This document shows, in pieces, positions 45,301-54,439 of a stretch of DNA of 64,000 nucleotides. Positions within the stretch are counted from its first letter, which is position 1; every line of letters starts with the position of its first letter. The notes below the pieces were generated by a model. That model worked only from the letters and a program-made list of their open reading frames with translations, made no database searches and was not told the origin of the DNA. A program made the position numbers and the translations under genes. Source of the DNA: Symsagittifera roscoffensis (lineage: Eukaryota > Xenacoelomorpha > Acoela > Convolutidae); assembly GCF_963678635.1 (NCBI RefSeq), contig NC_087066.1:21733996-21797995 (forward strand), in the 5' to 3' direction.

Positions 45301-48300
45301 CGGAAAAAAGTTAGAGTTTTTTATACTTTTGTCGAGAACCGCACTTCCCCAAATCTGAGATATTGGGTTCCATCGAAGTAACTGGTTCTGAGAAGCTCCT
45401 CTGCATTGGTGGCTTTTTCTCTTTCTTGTGGAAAATTTATTTTTTTTCTCAAAAACTATTCAAACGATTTTCAAAAACGGTGTCATTGGAAAGACCTTCC
45501 ACTCCCCTGTGTGCCTGCATACTCACCTATCCTCCTTTTACTTTACCCTCTGTTTACAGCCTTCGAGAAATCTGTGTGTGAATGTTTGACCCATATTTTC
45601 CTCTTTTTTTTTCGTTTTCTCGAAAACTACGCTCATCAATCTGGTTTGTGGGATCAATAGAGAGCGGGCAGTGGGAAGCTCCCCTGTATTAGCGACCACT
45701 CAAATTTTCTTGCACAAAAAATATCAGAAATATCAAATTTTTGGTTTTTTTGACCGTTTTAATCTCAAAACTGTCAAAAAACGATCACTCAATTTTTTTG
45801 GCACTAAAAATGTCGCCCTCGGAAAAGATATAGTTCTTTTCGGTTTCTTTGCGTTCATTGATTCTCTTTAACTGTCAGTTGGCTATGTTTTTTCCCTCAT
45901 AATTTTTTTTTGCGGAAAAAAGTTAGAGTTTTTTATACTTTTGTCGAGAACCGCACTTCCCCAAATCTGAGATATTGGGTTCAATCGAACTAACTGGTTC
46001 TGAGAAGCTCCTCTGCATTGGTGGCTTTTTCTCTTTCTTGTGGAAAATTTATTTTTTTTTCAAAAACTATTCAAACGATTTTCAAAAATGGTGTCATTGG
46101 AAAGACCTTCCACTCCCCTGTGTGCCTGCATACTCACCTAGTCTCCTTTTACTTTACCCTCTGTTTACAGCCTTCGAGAAATCTGTGGGTGAATGTTTGA
46201 CCCATATTTTCCTCTTTTTTTCGTTTTCTCGAAAACTACCCTCCTCAATCTGGTTTGTGGGATCAATAGAGATAGCGGGCAGTGGGAAGCTCCCCTGTAT
46301 TAGCGACCACTCAAATTTTCTTGCACAAAAAGTATCAGAAATATCAATTTTTTGATTTTTTTGACCGTTTTAATCTCAAAACTATCAAAAAGCGACCACT
46401 CAATTTTTTTGGCACTAAAAATGTCGCCCTCGGAAAAGTCGAATTTTTGATTTTTTTTGTACTGTTGTCATCTCTGACCATTACTATTTTTCTCAAAAAT
46501 TATCCTCCCATATCTTAATTTTTGCTTTCAATCCAAAGAACGGGTTGTGGGAAGCTACTTTGCAAACGCTATTTTGCCCAATTTTTTTACACAAATTAAT
46601 GGCCCTTGAAAAAGTCAAAGTTTTGATTTTTGATATTTTTTAGAAGTTTTTTGAGAGGGATCCACCCAAATTTGAGTTTTTGGGTTCAATCGAAATTACA
46701 CGTTGAGTAAATTTCTTCTGCATAAGCGGCTACGCCCAAATGTTTTACACAAAAGGCTGTGGTTCTCGGAAATATCATCTTTTGTTGTTTTTCGCCGTTT
46801 TTTAAGCTTTTACTGTTTTTCTCAAAAAGTATTCTCTCAAATCTGAGTTTCTGGATTCAATCAGAATTACAGGATGCCTGATTTTTTCTAATATTTCACC
46901 TAGATTGTTTCAACAACTTTCGTTTTTTTCTTCTTTCAATGTTTCTCTTATGTTTGTGTTGTATCGCAAGTGGTGCGACGCGCTCCGCTTCGCCTCTGTG
47001 TAAAAACTACCCTATCAAGTCTGAGTTGAAAAGTTCAATGGAAATAACCGATTGCGAGAGTATTTTTCCCGCAGAGGGGCGACTCGTTATTTTTGGAAGA
47101 GAAATGTCTTTGGGATCTTTTCAAAGTAATTTTTAAATTAAAAACGAATAAGGTTTTGGGCAAATTCCAATTTTTGAAATTTTGAAATAGCCAATTTCAT
47201 CCCGCATCAGTTGAACAAATTCAATAACTTTCAAATTTGTACTTCAGTTTTTGTACTTGTAACCTAGTTTTATATTGGGACATACGAAATTTTTTTTCAC
47301 CCCATTTTTTTTCCTACATTTTTTTTGTTTTTGGCTGAAGTTTTTTAAATTTGCGTATTTTAGCGCAAGTGGGGCGAAGCTCCGCTTAGCTTCTGTTTGA
47401 AAACTTTCATTGATGTGTATTTCAAAAATTTTCTGACTGTTTTTGTTCAATTTAAATTCTACCATTATTTCCTTAAAAGTCATGACCGTGTTGAATATTC
47501 GCATATAGGACTTTTTGTGTTTTTTGTGTTTTTACGTAAAAAGTCTTATTCTTTTTGTGTTTTTCCGTAAAAAGTTTTATTCTTTGTTAACGTTCAGTTT
47601 TGGGTTTTCGCGGTTTGACTTTTCATTTCTTTCCCTTCATTTTTTTTAAAGGAAGGCAAACTTCACTATCGTACAGCAAATGGTAAGTATTTGGGAAAAT
47701 GTGATCGACTTCTAGTTAAAGTTTAATTTTCAGATTTCCCAGTAGAACAAAAAAGTTATCTATCCATTCAGTTTTCTGAACTTAATTTAGTTTTTATCAA
47801 AAAAATATGAATAATAAATTGTTCCTGAAAATAAAATAAAAAACCATTAAAACAAAAAAATGTCGTGAAAATTAGAAGAGCTCTTAGGCCATATATTTTT
47901 GCTTTGGAATTTTAAAGCCAGCGTTTTTTCAAAAAAAATAAGATTTTTTTTGTTTCCTAGCGTTCATTGACTCTTTGTTGGTTGTCTGTTGGCTATATTT
48001 TTCCTAAATTCTTAGTTTTTTCGAAATGAAAATCTGTGTTGGTTATCGGCTTCATAATTTTTTTTTTAGTTCGATTGTTAAAGATTTTTCTCGGCTTTCT
48101 TTTTGAAAATGTTAAAAACTAATTCCAAGATTTGGAGTTCGCTGGATAATTATATCAATTTAATTTAATTATATCGGTAGGAGTCAGGTCTTTTTCTCTA
48201 TAGTTTTTTCCTGGCTCTTTTAAACTATAAACTTTTTGCAGTTTTCTTTATTTTGTTTGATTTGAAAAAGTAAATAAATAAAAACAGAGCTAGGATTTTT

Positions 48301-51300
48301 CACACTTTCGTGCGATTTACAAATGGTGTTCTTGCTCGCCTTCTGTCCAATTTAATGCATCTCAGCCATTTATGAATCGTCTGTGGAATTCAGACTGAAT
48401 TTGCTGCTGGAATTTTTTTGCGGTTTTTTTTGCCGGTTTTTTGCTGTATTGCGATGCGCGACATCTTTTTTGATCATTTTTCTCTCTTTTTCTAATCTCA
48501 CTAAGTGCTGCATCGAAGTGTAATGCATAGTGTATAATCCTCATTATACATTTTACTGGTTTGAATTGATCGTCAGGAGTTAAATCAGAAATGAGTATTT
48601 TACGATTTAAGAATTTTGTGCAGAAGGGTTTCTGTCGAATCAGCATATATTTTACTCAACTGGAACGAAAAGCGTTTTTTTTCTTTAAAACCCAGATGTT
48701 ATTTTTTCGAGTTCTTTTTTTGCACTGGTTAAGCTTGCATCGCTGAAATAACAAGATAGGAATTTTGAGGACTCGAACCTCTCACGTGTCAATCGAGAAA
48801 TAGATCCTGGTTATTTTATTAAAGCTGATTTTATTTAGCTGATGGCACGAAACTTGAATACCACCTAAGTTATCAAACAGTCAGTCAGTTAGACAGTGGT
48901 TTTTACCCTCTTTTGGATTCGAAGGTGTCCATGTGTGGCGTTATAATTCTTTTCGCCTCTAGTTGTTAAAATACTCGTTATTTTCCAGAGACTCTCGTTG
49001 CAGCCTGAAGCGGCCTGCGTATAGTTCGTATTCATTACCTGCTGCTTCCGTTTTCCTTTCTTTTCTGGTTTTTTTTCAGTGCCTAAAGTGGCCACCGAAA
49101 AATATTTCGAAATCTGCGTAGCCAAGAGATCTCAAGCTACCTTCTGTGCTAAAATTCACATCAATTTTATTCGTTTCGAGAAAAGAGCCTAAGCGGCCTT
49201 CAATTATTGTTATTACAAAGCTTCTTCCCGTTAATTTTTTGTAATTTTTAAAAACGAAAAAAACTTTCCAAGTCTACAATTTTCCGAATGCCGTTCCGAA
49301 ATCTCGCGCAAGCTGCCGTATGCTCTCTGGTTTGAGATGCAGGCTGTCGACTGATATGTCTCGTCGGAATCTAAACTTCGTGGTTTTCACGAACGGTATT
49401 CCGTATGCTTCTGCCAGACGGGTTCCGTATGCTCTATAGCACTTGTTCAGCCGCCTTATGGTACCATGTCGATATCTCCGTCCAATCAATCCCATAATTG
49501 CCACCTTTAAGCCACAGTTCATGTACCTGCAAATTAGATATTCCATCTCTTCGACAACTTCAGGTTCCGTCATTAATCGGTTGTTCTTTCTCAAATAAAT
49601 TATTTGTCCCACCCATCATCACAAGTTTTTTAATATCAAATGCTAAAATTAGCTGCACTATTGTTTCACAGCACTTTTTCGAAACTGTTCCGCTTGGACA
49701 TGACATTTTTAGCAAATTAGGTAAGAAAATACCATTCACTAGCGACGAGCCCAAAACACATTTACATTTTTGGACAATGTTCGAGTTGTTGTCATCGATG
49801 AAGATTAACCTTCTTCTCAGGAAATTCATATTGAAGACGCGAACACCTCTCGCGTCAAGACTTCTATTGATTGTTTCGTATCGAGAAAACATATAACTGA
49901 AAATATTTACGAACAATAGACTGCTAAAAAAGATACGTTTTAGGAAGCTTTTTGAAAATCTTTGGGGGAAAATTCAGTTTTCAGCTTATTCGGTAGACTT
50001 CCAGCAGGTACTTCCAGCTTCAGCTAGGCCACCAGTGAGTGGCCGAACAATGCAGAACCATAGCTGAACAATACAACCTACAAACTTTACAGGACAATCT
50101 TTCCTTATTTGTGAGTAAATTGGACAGGTTCGCAAAGAATAACATAGGAAAAGAGTACAATCACAATGTTACTGTTTTTATCGTTTCTCCACCTGCAATT
50201 TAATAAAATATTTTTTAAAATTTTGCTCATGTGGTTCAGTCGTCTTTAAATTTGGCATTTAAGTTAATAAAACTATTACACTATTTTGGCTTGATATACT
50301 ACATGGTAAAACCAATAGTTACCTTGTGTATTGATTGCTTTGATCTGTTGGGGTGGGGGTAGAAGACAATGCTACAGCTGTTCAAAGTCTTTTCCTAAAA
50401 GATAACGGTATATCGCCTTCTCAGAGTTTCCATCATTAGAATAGAATTATCATTATACATATTTTCCACCAAACAATTTTGTCTGTTTTCAGCGGCGAGG
50501 TTATTTGCGGAGATGAATTACCTGGACATGAAGCAGCATCAGGACATGATGAGGGCCATTCCTCATTATTTTGTACAAGTGAGTTAAGCCAGAGGAGCTC
50601 AACACAGCTCAAAAAAGCGGACTTGCTGTTCCATATTCAAAAAAATATATATTTTGGGGAAGCAGTGGTAAAGTGACTATTTACTCGCTTTTCAATAGAA
50701 AGTTGGGAGGTTTCAGGATCGTTGCTTGATGCATGATGCAAAATTACCCAGTCGAGAAAAATAGAACGGAGAAGGTACTTATAATTGTTAACCACGGAAA
50801 AAAAACAGCGGTTTTCCAGAAAGAGCTGAACAGCTCCTCGTATGTTGACCCCTTCTCGCGTGGATCAATTGTCTTATTCCTAGGTTCTCTTAAAATTCAA
50901 TGCAGCATACTTTGACTCAAAATACACGAAAGCCTCGTCAATAGGTTATGTTGAAGTCAGGGGCGGATTTCGAGTGGGGCGGACAACCGTAAATTTTTGT
51001 CAAATTAAGGTTTTTAGAGTGTTCACGAAGCGCTCGGAAAATGAGTTTGTTCGACCTGAAAAAGGTCGACTAATCTGCCCCCTTCTCCTCGATAAAATCC
51101 TAGATCCGCCCCTGGCTGAAGAAATCGAGACTTTTTTCAAAGAAAAGTTGTTTTAGATGGTAGTGTTTGTTACAATGAGCCGAACTCTGAGAAATTGCAG
51201 CCTTGCGCTTCCAGGATTCCAGAGTGGAGGTCTTTCTTGGTCGCCTGATTTGACACTGGCCGATACTACCATGATGATGCCATGCATATCTGGACTCGTG

Positions 51301-53809
51301 GTGTTCACCTATCTCAATGTAAGCGAATAACTTCATGTATAAGTTCAGGCAAATTCTTAAGTAGGGTTCAACTGCTAAGTGCAAATCAGAAGTGTGGTTC
51401 CGCTCTCCGTTTTTTTTTTGATCTGGTCGTTATTGTTCCGACCATGTCACAAACAGACTAGAAGAAACTAAAGACTAGGGTTGTTTTTTTTCGTCCAATT
51501 TTATGTACTTAAAATCAGGATTGTGAATTTTTTAAACGAGGCAAAAAAAAACACGTTTTAAAGCAAAAAACAGTGTTTTTTATTTTGAAATTTTAATCGC
51601 CAAAAACTAGCATCATCTGGGAGTCAAACCGCTGTGATATGGGTATCAGCCGCCTTCCCGTATTGAGCCGGCTCGATCTCTGCAATGCTGCACCGGATCA
51701 TCTTAAACATTTTGTAGCAAAAAGAAGAGATGATTATCTGACTCCCTTTTTTCTTGCCGGATATCTATTAGTTCATCGGTATGAGGGCAGAAAGTTAGAG
51801 CTGAACAAACTGTAAAAAGACAATAAAACATGTTTTTTTTAATTAGGCTTGTAGGTTTTTAATTGCAGTATCAGTGTAAAGACTAATGGGTCTGATTTTA
51901 ATTTAAAATCTTGTTTAAAAGGTTGCCTCAGTATCGATAAAAAAGTATCGAGTATCGAGAAATTTTCCCGTTTTTATCAGATTAATTTACACGAAGGAGT
52001 TAGTGTGATTAATGTTTTTCTTGTTATATTTACCTCATTTCGGGTCATAATGCTTAAATTGAACCCCCTCATACTCCGTAGAAAACAAAACAAAAGTTTT
52101 TTGAAAAATATTTCAGGTTTTGTTTGTTTCTTTTTGTTCCTGATTTTGATGGCTTTTACTGCCATTTTTTTGGTCTAAACATTCTGTGTTACTCGGAGAA
52201 GAGAAATTATTATCAAATTGAAATAAAAACCCACTCTTGTTTTACGCTTGCGATAATCAGTTGTTATCAAACTGGAAAATATACTTTTTTCGGGTTAGCA
52301 ACTAGTTTAACAGAATCGTTTGAATCACTTTGTCCGCTGGTTCATAATGAATTCAAAATTCTAAGCGTCTCTGTCACTTTTAGTCTGTAGGTAAAGAATA
52401 CACCTGGGACAGCAAAGGTCCTGTGTTCAAATCTGACCAGGACCTAATTTTTTTCAAACGTACATCAAATGCGTTTCTGGACGTGTTGTTTTCAACTAGA
52501 AAATCATTCCAGGTAACATTCTGAAATTTTTAGTATAGGTTTTTTTGAAAAGTTTTCCGATTGCTTTGGACTCTTCTTTCTTTTCCCGTCTGCTAGTTTG
52601 CAATCCTCTTTTTGTGGTATCGCAAGTGATGCAAAACTTCGCCTCTGCGTATAAAAAAGTCAATTCATATGTTTGTGAGAAAATAAAACTTTTATGTTAA
52701 GAAAATAATTATTAAATGCCAATAAAGGCAGTACGACACTTATATTGGTCTTGCAGATTTTTTATGCTTTCAAAGGAAAAAATCTTCAGGAAAATTATTT
52801 ACGCTCAAGTTTGATGTGTCGCACTTTGGTTTTGTTTTCTTTTTAAATTCATTCCACATTTCAAACTCACCTTTAAAAACGATTTTAATAATGTCAAAAC
52901 GCAATGCAATTTGGCATGGTGAACAGAAATACTAATGTGAACAGATTTTTTCAGTATACTGAACATATTGTTGTTGTTGTACTGAACATAAAGCTGCAGC
53001 CATCGTTTTTTTGGCCTTCATGAGTTCATTGAAAATTTTTCAACTGCCTGTTGGCGACATTCAAAAATTTTCTGTTGCTAATTGGTGTTATAGCTCAAGT
53101 TATAATCGCTTAAACGCTTAATTAATGGCATCTACGACCAACATAGTTCGTTTGTTTCAGGTACTTAGGGATTATGTATTGGTTAATTGTTGCGTCTTGT
53201 CCCTCAAACAATAACTTTGGTTTTCCCAGGCTTCGCAAAGAGGTGGAAGACTGAGAAAACGCATTATAGGGGACAGTTTTAACGATAATGAAAATATGAG
53301 TTCTCATATTTGCAGCTACAAACAACAACAATATGAAAATAGTCTGTTCTCTAATATGGCGTTGACACTGTTCATGCTGTTGGCTACGTTACCTTTTATG
53401 GTTTAAGTGGCTAATTTTTATTTTTTTTAATGATAGATTTTTGGATTTCTCTAATTATTTCCTCCCTTATGGTACCTAGTAACGAATTGCTACCCTATAA
53501 AGAAATAATGCAATGGTTGAGCACATGTGAATTTTGTACCCAGTAACAAATCCCCCCCCCCCCCCCCCTTGCCAAGGGGGAAGTCGATAGTTAAAGTTTT
53601 CAGTTTTTTCTTCAACTTGGTTTATGTTTCAGATACAACGGAAGCTCATTCCAATCACGCTTGTGCAAGATAATCCCAAGGATAAACAAAGCACGTGGAA
53701 AACGCAAGCAAGAGTTGGTGCCCTGGCTTCCGTAGCGGGACTGCTTTCATATTCTGGATGGTTTAGTTCGGTAATTTTTGCAATTATAGTGATGAAAAAA
53801 TCATGGTAG
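33160..53809 (+). CDS. Oxa1/YidC/Alb3-family mitochondrial insertase (OXA1L- or COX18-type), 6 exons
   Basis: Exons 33160-33358, 35188-35316, 36244-36387, 50493-50578, 51157-51318 and 53633-53809 join to one 298-aa frame with matching phases. Exon 1 starts with a Ser/Arg-rich, acid-free presequence (MSCRICLRLVKSRPSS), fitting import to mitochondria. Family marks are IEFLHSSVGL before TM1, a TM1 with GAIITCGVAVRLGLW, a charged matrix loop with EVQYEY, and LRN, FQSGGLSWSPDLTLADTT before TM3. Such proteins insert membrane proteins, including respiratory subunits, into the inner membrane. GG-WxxDLT-xD is shared by OXA1L and COX18; LRN and PDLT lean to COX18, the SELGF segment before TM1 to OXA1L. 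The 3' end is unsure: reading on gives a final hydrophobic segment and stop at 53807-53809, but GTAATTTTT at 53771 could be a donor to an exon beyond. The usual MYWL-type last helix is not seen. Confidence 0.72.
33600..35187. other. Insertase intron 1 DNA
   Basis: AT-rich. Contains a short TA dinucleotide run (34203-34219). An open frame of 65 codons at 34894-35091 has no features and no phase-compatible splice sites that would place it in the insertase. Confidence 0.35.
35188..35316 (+). CDS. Insertase exon 2 (segment before TM1 and start of TM1)
   Basis: Acceptor TTTTTATATTTAACAG; an alternative AG three bases later keeps phase. Donor GTAAGTTCA at 35317. Encodes TMSELGFTYYFPTHVAARSI and FLHSSVGLTYIGAIIT, close to the OXA1L pattern of ELG...LLEFMH...GLPWWGAI. 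Confidence 0.75.
36244..36387 (+). CDS. Insertase exon 3 (TM1 end and matrix loop)
   Basis: Acceptor CTTCTCTCTCTAG. The split Cys codon completes TM1 (CGVAVRLGLWYSFIQQQK), then a charged loop ending KYREDE. Donor GTACTT at 36388 is weaker than the others. Confidence 0.75.
36610..36845 (+). repeat. Dispersed repeat family R1, copy truncated at the 3' side
   Basis: Contains a TTTGACGCTTTTTTTTTAAA head, TTTTGTTAAAAGGAAGGAAA, CAGATTTCCCAGCGAAATAA and a TTGATCTAATTTTCCCAACT block, then is interrupted by the element starting at 36849. Confidence 0.6.
36849..37400 (+). repeat. Dispersed element with tRNA-like core (copy 2)
   Basis: Starts CACTTGCAAAGCAAAGTGTA and ends GCGAAGCGCAGCCTTGCCTC. The SINE-like head at 37206-37280 has a good A box (CCGTGGCTGAGCGTTTAG) and a B-box-like CAGATTCGAATTCGAC. 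It is the better preserved of the two copies (other at 1215-1590). Confidence 0.6.
37413..46455 (+). repeat. Satellite array 1: about 14 units of about 650 bp
   Basis: A marker phrase (CTCCTCTGCATTGGAGGCTT) recurs near 37609, 38258, 38911, 39564, 40218, 40870, 41523, 42178, 42834, 43487, 44140, 44793, 45396 and 46008. Spacing is 649-656 bp, dropping to about 612 bp in the last two units through a small internal deletion. Units at 38.2-44.7 kb are nearly identical; edge units are more diverged. Each unit contains diverged subrepeats: a GGGTTCAATCGAAATAACTG block matches a GGGATCAATAGATATAGCGG block about 300 bp on, and GCGACCACTCAA occurs twice. Plus-strand open frames reach 183 codons (40182-40733) but break at T runs between copies, so coding is unlikely. 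Each unit includes the R1 tail (TTGCGTTCATTGATTCTCTT). The whole array sits in insertase intron 3. Confidence 0.92.
46456..46920 (+). repeat. Diverged monomers flanking satellite array 1
   Basis: Two to three degraded subunits related to the array's subrepeats, with TTTTTCTCAAAAATTATCCT, a TTTCAATCCAAAGAACGGGT-like start, and GGGTTCAATCGAAATTACAC near 46680. They suggest an older short monomer (about 165 bp) from which the 650-bp unit was built. Confidence 0.6.
46960..47575. repeat. Intron DNA with two GCGAAGC-type palindromic motifs
   Basis: CGCTCCGCTTCGCCTCTGTG (46981-47000) and GGGGCGAAGCTCCGCTTAGC (47371-47390) belong to the short motif also found at about 1560, 6590, 24270 and 37370. 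Nothing else is recognised. Confidence 0.45.
47576..48005 (+). repeat. Dispersed repeat family R1, copy
   Basis: A CGCGGTTTGACTTTTCATTT head, TTAAAGGAAGGCAAACTTCA, GTGATCGACTTCTAGTTA, CAGATTTCCCAGTAGAACAA and the tail TAGCGTTCATTGACTCTTTG are in R1 order. Confidence 0.65.
48006..49273. other. Intron DNA between R1 and the hydrolase relic
   Basis: Two minus-strand open frames (48362-48646, Lys-rich; 48889-49125) lie downstream of the hydrolase relic on the same strand. They could be remnants of the same inserted element, but no motif links them. Confidence 0.25.
49274..49916 (-). pseudogene. SGNH/GDSL-hydrolase relic with one frameshift
   Basis: Two overlapping minus-strand frames (49560-49916, then 49274-49612) make one SGNH-hydrolase-like domain. 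The first carries a block-I-like VLGSSLVNGI (GSS where GDS is usual), then FLPNLLKMSCPSGTV, then the block III motif VMMGGTNN. The second continues with EPEVVEEMEYLI, LKVAIMGLIGRRYR, IRRLNKCYR and the DxxH-type SVDSLHLKPESIRQLARDFG. A single-base shift between about 49565 and 49600 breaks the frame. The catalytic Ser, Asn and His positions are present. There is no start codon or exon support. Domains like this occur in many invertebrate multicopy families and in ORF1 of some CR1-type LINEs. It lies antisense in insertase intron 3. Confidence 0.6.
49917..50492. other. End of insertase intron 3
   Basis: No repeat or frame recognised; it ends in the polypyrimidine-AG acceptor of exon 4. Confidence 0.35.
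50493..50578 (+). CDS. Insertase exon 4 (matrix loop)
   Basis: An 86-base exon 14.1 kb downstream of exon 3, between TTTTGTCTGTTTTCAG and GTGAGT. Encodes AARLFAEMNYLDMKQHQD and PHYFVQ, helical and charged as in the family's loop before TM2. It enters in phase 1 and leaves in phase 0. Confidence 0.7.
50958..51114 (+). mobile_element. Short hAT-like MITE
   Basis: 157 bp, begins CAGGGGCGGATTTCGAG and ends AATCCTAGATCCGCCCCTG, a clear inverted repeat matching the 12996-13404 element. The flanking 8-mers GTTGAAGT and GCTGAAGA agree at 6 of 8 positions, consistent with an aged 8-bp target duplication. It lies in insertase intron 4. Confidence 0.8.
51157..51318 (+). CDS. Insertase exon 5 (TM2 to TM3)
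   Basis: 54 codons in phase 0 between GTTGTTTTAG and GTAAGC. Encodes MVVFVTMSRTLRNCSLALPG and the conserved FQSGGLSWSPDLTLADTT, then a hydrophobic segment ending FTYLN. This exon is the strongest evidence for the family. Confidence 0.78.
51600..51690 (-). repeat. tRNA-derived SINE fragment
   Basis: On the minus strand, GAGCCGGCTCAATACGGGAA and then GCGGTTTGACTCCCAGATGA resemble the A and B boxes at tRNA-like spacing. The ends do not form an acceptor stem. Confidence 0.4.
51700..52234. other. Insertase intron 5 DNA, nothing recognised
   Basis: AT-rich; one tandem-like AGTATCGAKAAAAAAGTATCG phrase near 51930. No coding frame with motifs. Confidence 0.3.
52235..52500 (+). repeat. Composite dispersed element with tRNA-like core (copy 4)
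   Basis: Shows TTACGCTTGCGATAATCAG, a TATCAAACTGGAAAATATAC block, TTAGCAACTAGTTTAACAGA, then a tRNA-like stretch with A-box-like TTTTAGTCTGTAGGTAAAG and B-box-like GTGTTCAAATCTGACC, in the order seen at 4885 and 26045. Confidence 0.5.
52501..53632. other. Rest of insertase intron 5
   Basis: Contains another cleft motif, ATGCAAAACTTCGCCTCTGC (about 52629), and a 17-base C run at 53552-53568. No exon is supported; two tempting coding-like stretches are listed under rejected items. Confidence 0.3.
53633..53809 (+). CDS. Insertase exon 6 (TM4/5 region, 3' end ambiguous)
   Basis: Acceptor TTTATGTTTCAG, phase 0. Encodes a polar link (LVQDNPKDKQSTWKTQARVG) and a hydrophobic stretch (ALASVAGLLSYSGWF). 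If unspliced it ends SSVIFAIIVMKKSW and TAG; if GTAATT at 53771 is a donor, the coding exon stops at 53770 in phase 0. Confidence 0.55.
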   Translation: MQRKLIPITLVQDNPKDKQSTWKTQARVGALASVAGLLSYSGWFSSVIFAIIVMKKSW

Positions 53810-53904
53810 CTCGTCAGTACAACGACGCGTATTGCAAGCGAAAGATAACAAAAAATATCGCAATTCTTAAGAGTCGATGAATGTAAATCAGACTCTTATA
53901 TAGG

Positions 53905-54390
53905 TCGCCATTTTTTTATTTTCAGGAAAAGTCTTAAAATTTGTTCAGGCTCAAATTTACTTTTTCTCGCGGTTTGACTTGATTTCTGTTTAAGTTCAGT
54001 TCATTTCCTTTGTTGAAAGGAAGGCAAACTCCACTATCGAACAGCAAAAAAGTAAAGGTCACGAAAAACGTGATTGATTTCTTGTTGAAACGATTTCTAT
54101 TTTCGACTCTAGTCGAGAGAGAAATTTTAATTTTCAGATTTACTACCAGCGAAATGAAAATTTCACTTCTGGATCAATTTCTCTCAAATTGAATTATCTT
54201 TATCAAAAAAATTGCCAATCATAAATTGTTCCAGAAATTCAAAGAGCTTAAATGGCATCTTCTATTTTTTTCTTGGAAATTCGAAGGTTGAGATTTTTTT
54301 TCAAAAGCAAGTCAGTATTTTTTTCTAATTGCTTGCGTTCATTGACTCTTTTCAAACTGTCTGTTGTTGTTGGCTATATGTTTTTAGTTT
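53905..54390 (+). repeat. Dispersed repeat family R1, full copy
   Basis: The clearest copy: TTTTCAGGAAAAGTCTTAAA, TCGCGGTTTGACTTGATTTC, GTTGAAAGGAAGGCAAACTC, AACAGCAAAAAAGTAAAGGT, ATTTTCAGATTTACTACCAG, AAATTGTTCCAGAAATTC and the tail GCTTGCGTTCATTGACTCTT with CTGTCTGTTG. Confidence 0.7.
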
Positions 54391-54439
54391 TCCGCCGATG
54401 CATTGATTTTTTGAAAGAAAAGTTTTTCGATTTCGAATA

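Noticed and set aside
37543-46518. Many plus-strand open frames of 60-183 codons in array 1 with a shared MGSIEITGSEKLL start
   Set aside because: They are copies of one satellite unit. The frame is broken at different T runs in different copies, two overlapping frames are open at once, and the composition is that of T-rich DNA (Phe, Leu, Ser).
49498-49896. 132-codon plus-strand open frame
   Set aside because: It is the antisense shadow of the SGNH-hydrolase relic, whose motifs are on the minus strand.
53161-53410. Possible alternative insertase exons (a GIMYWLIVASC stretch at about 53170, and a hydrophobic LFMLLATLPFM stretch at about 53370)
   Set aside because: They occur in the reverse of the order expected for the family, are bounded by poor splice sites, and do not match the phase 0 end of exon 5; exon 6 at 53633 fits phase.
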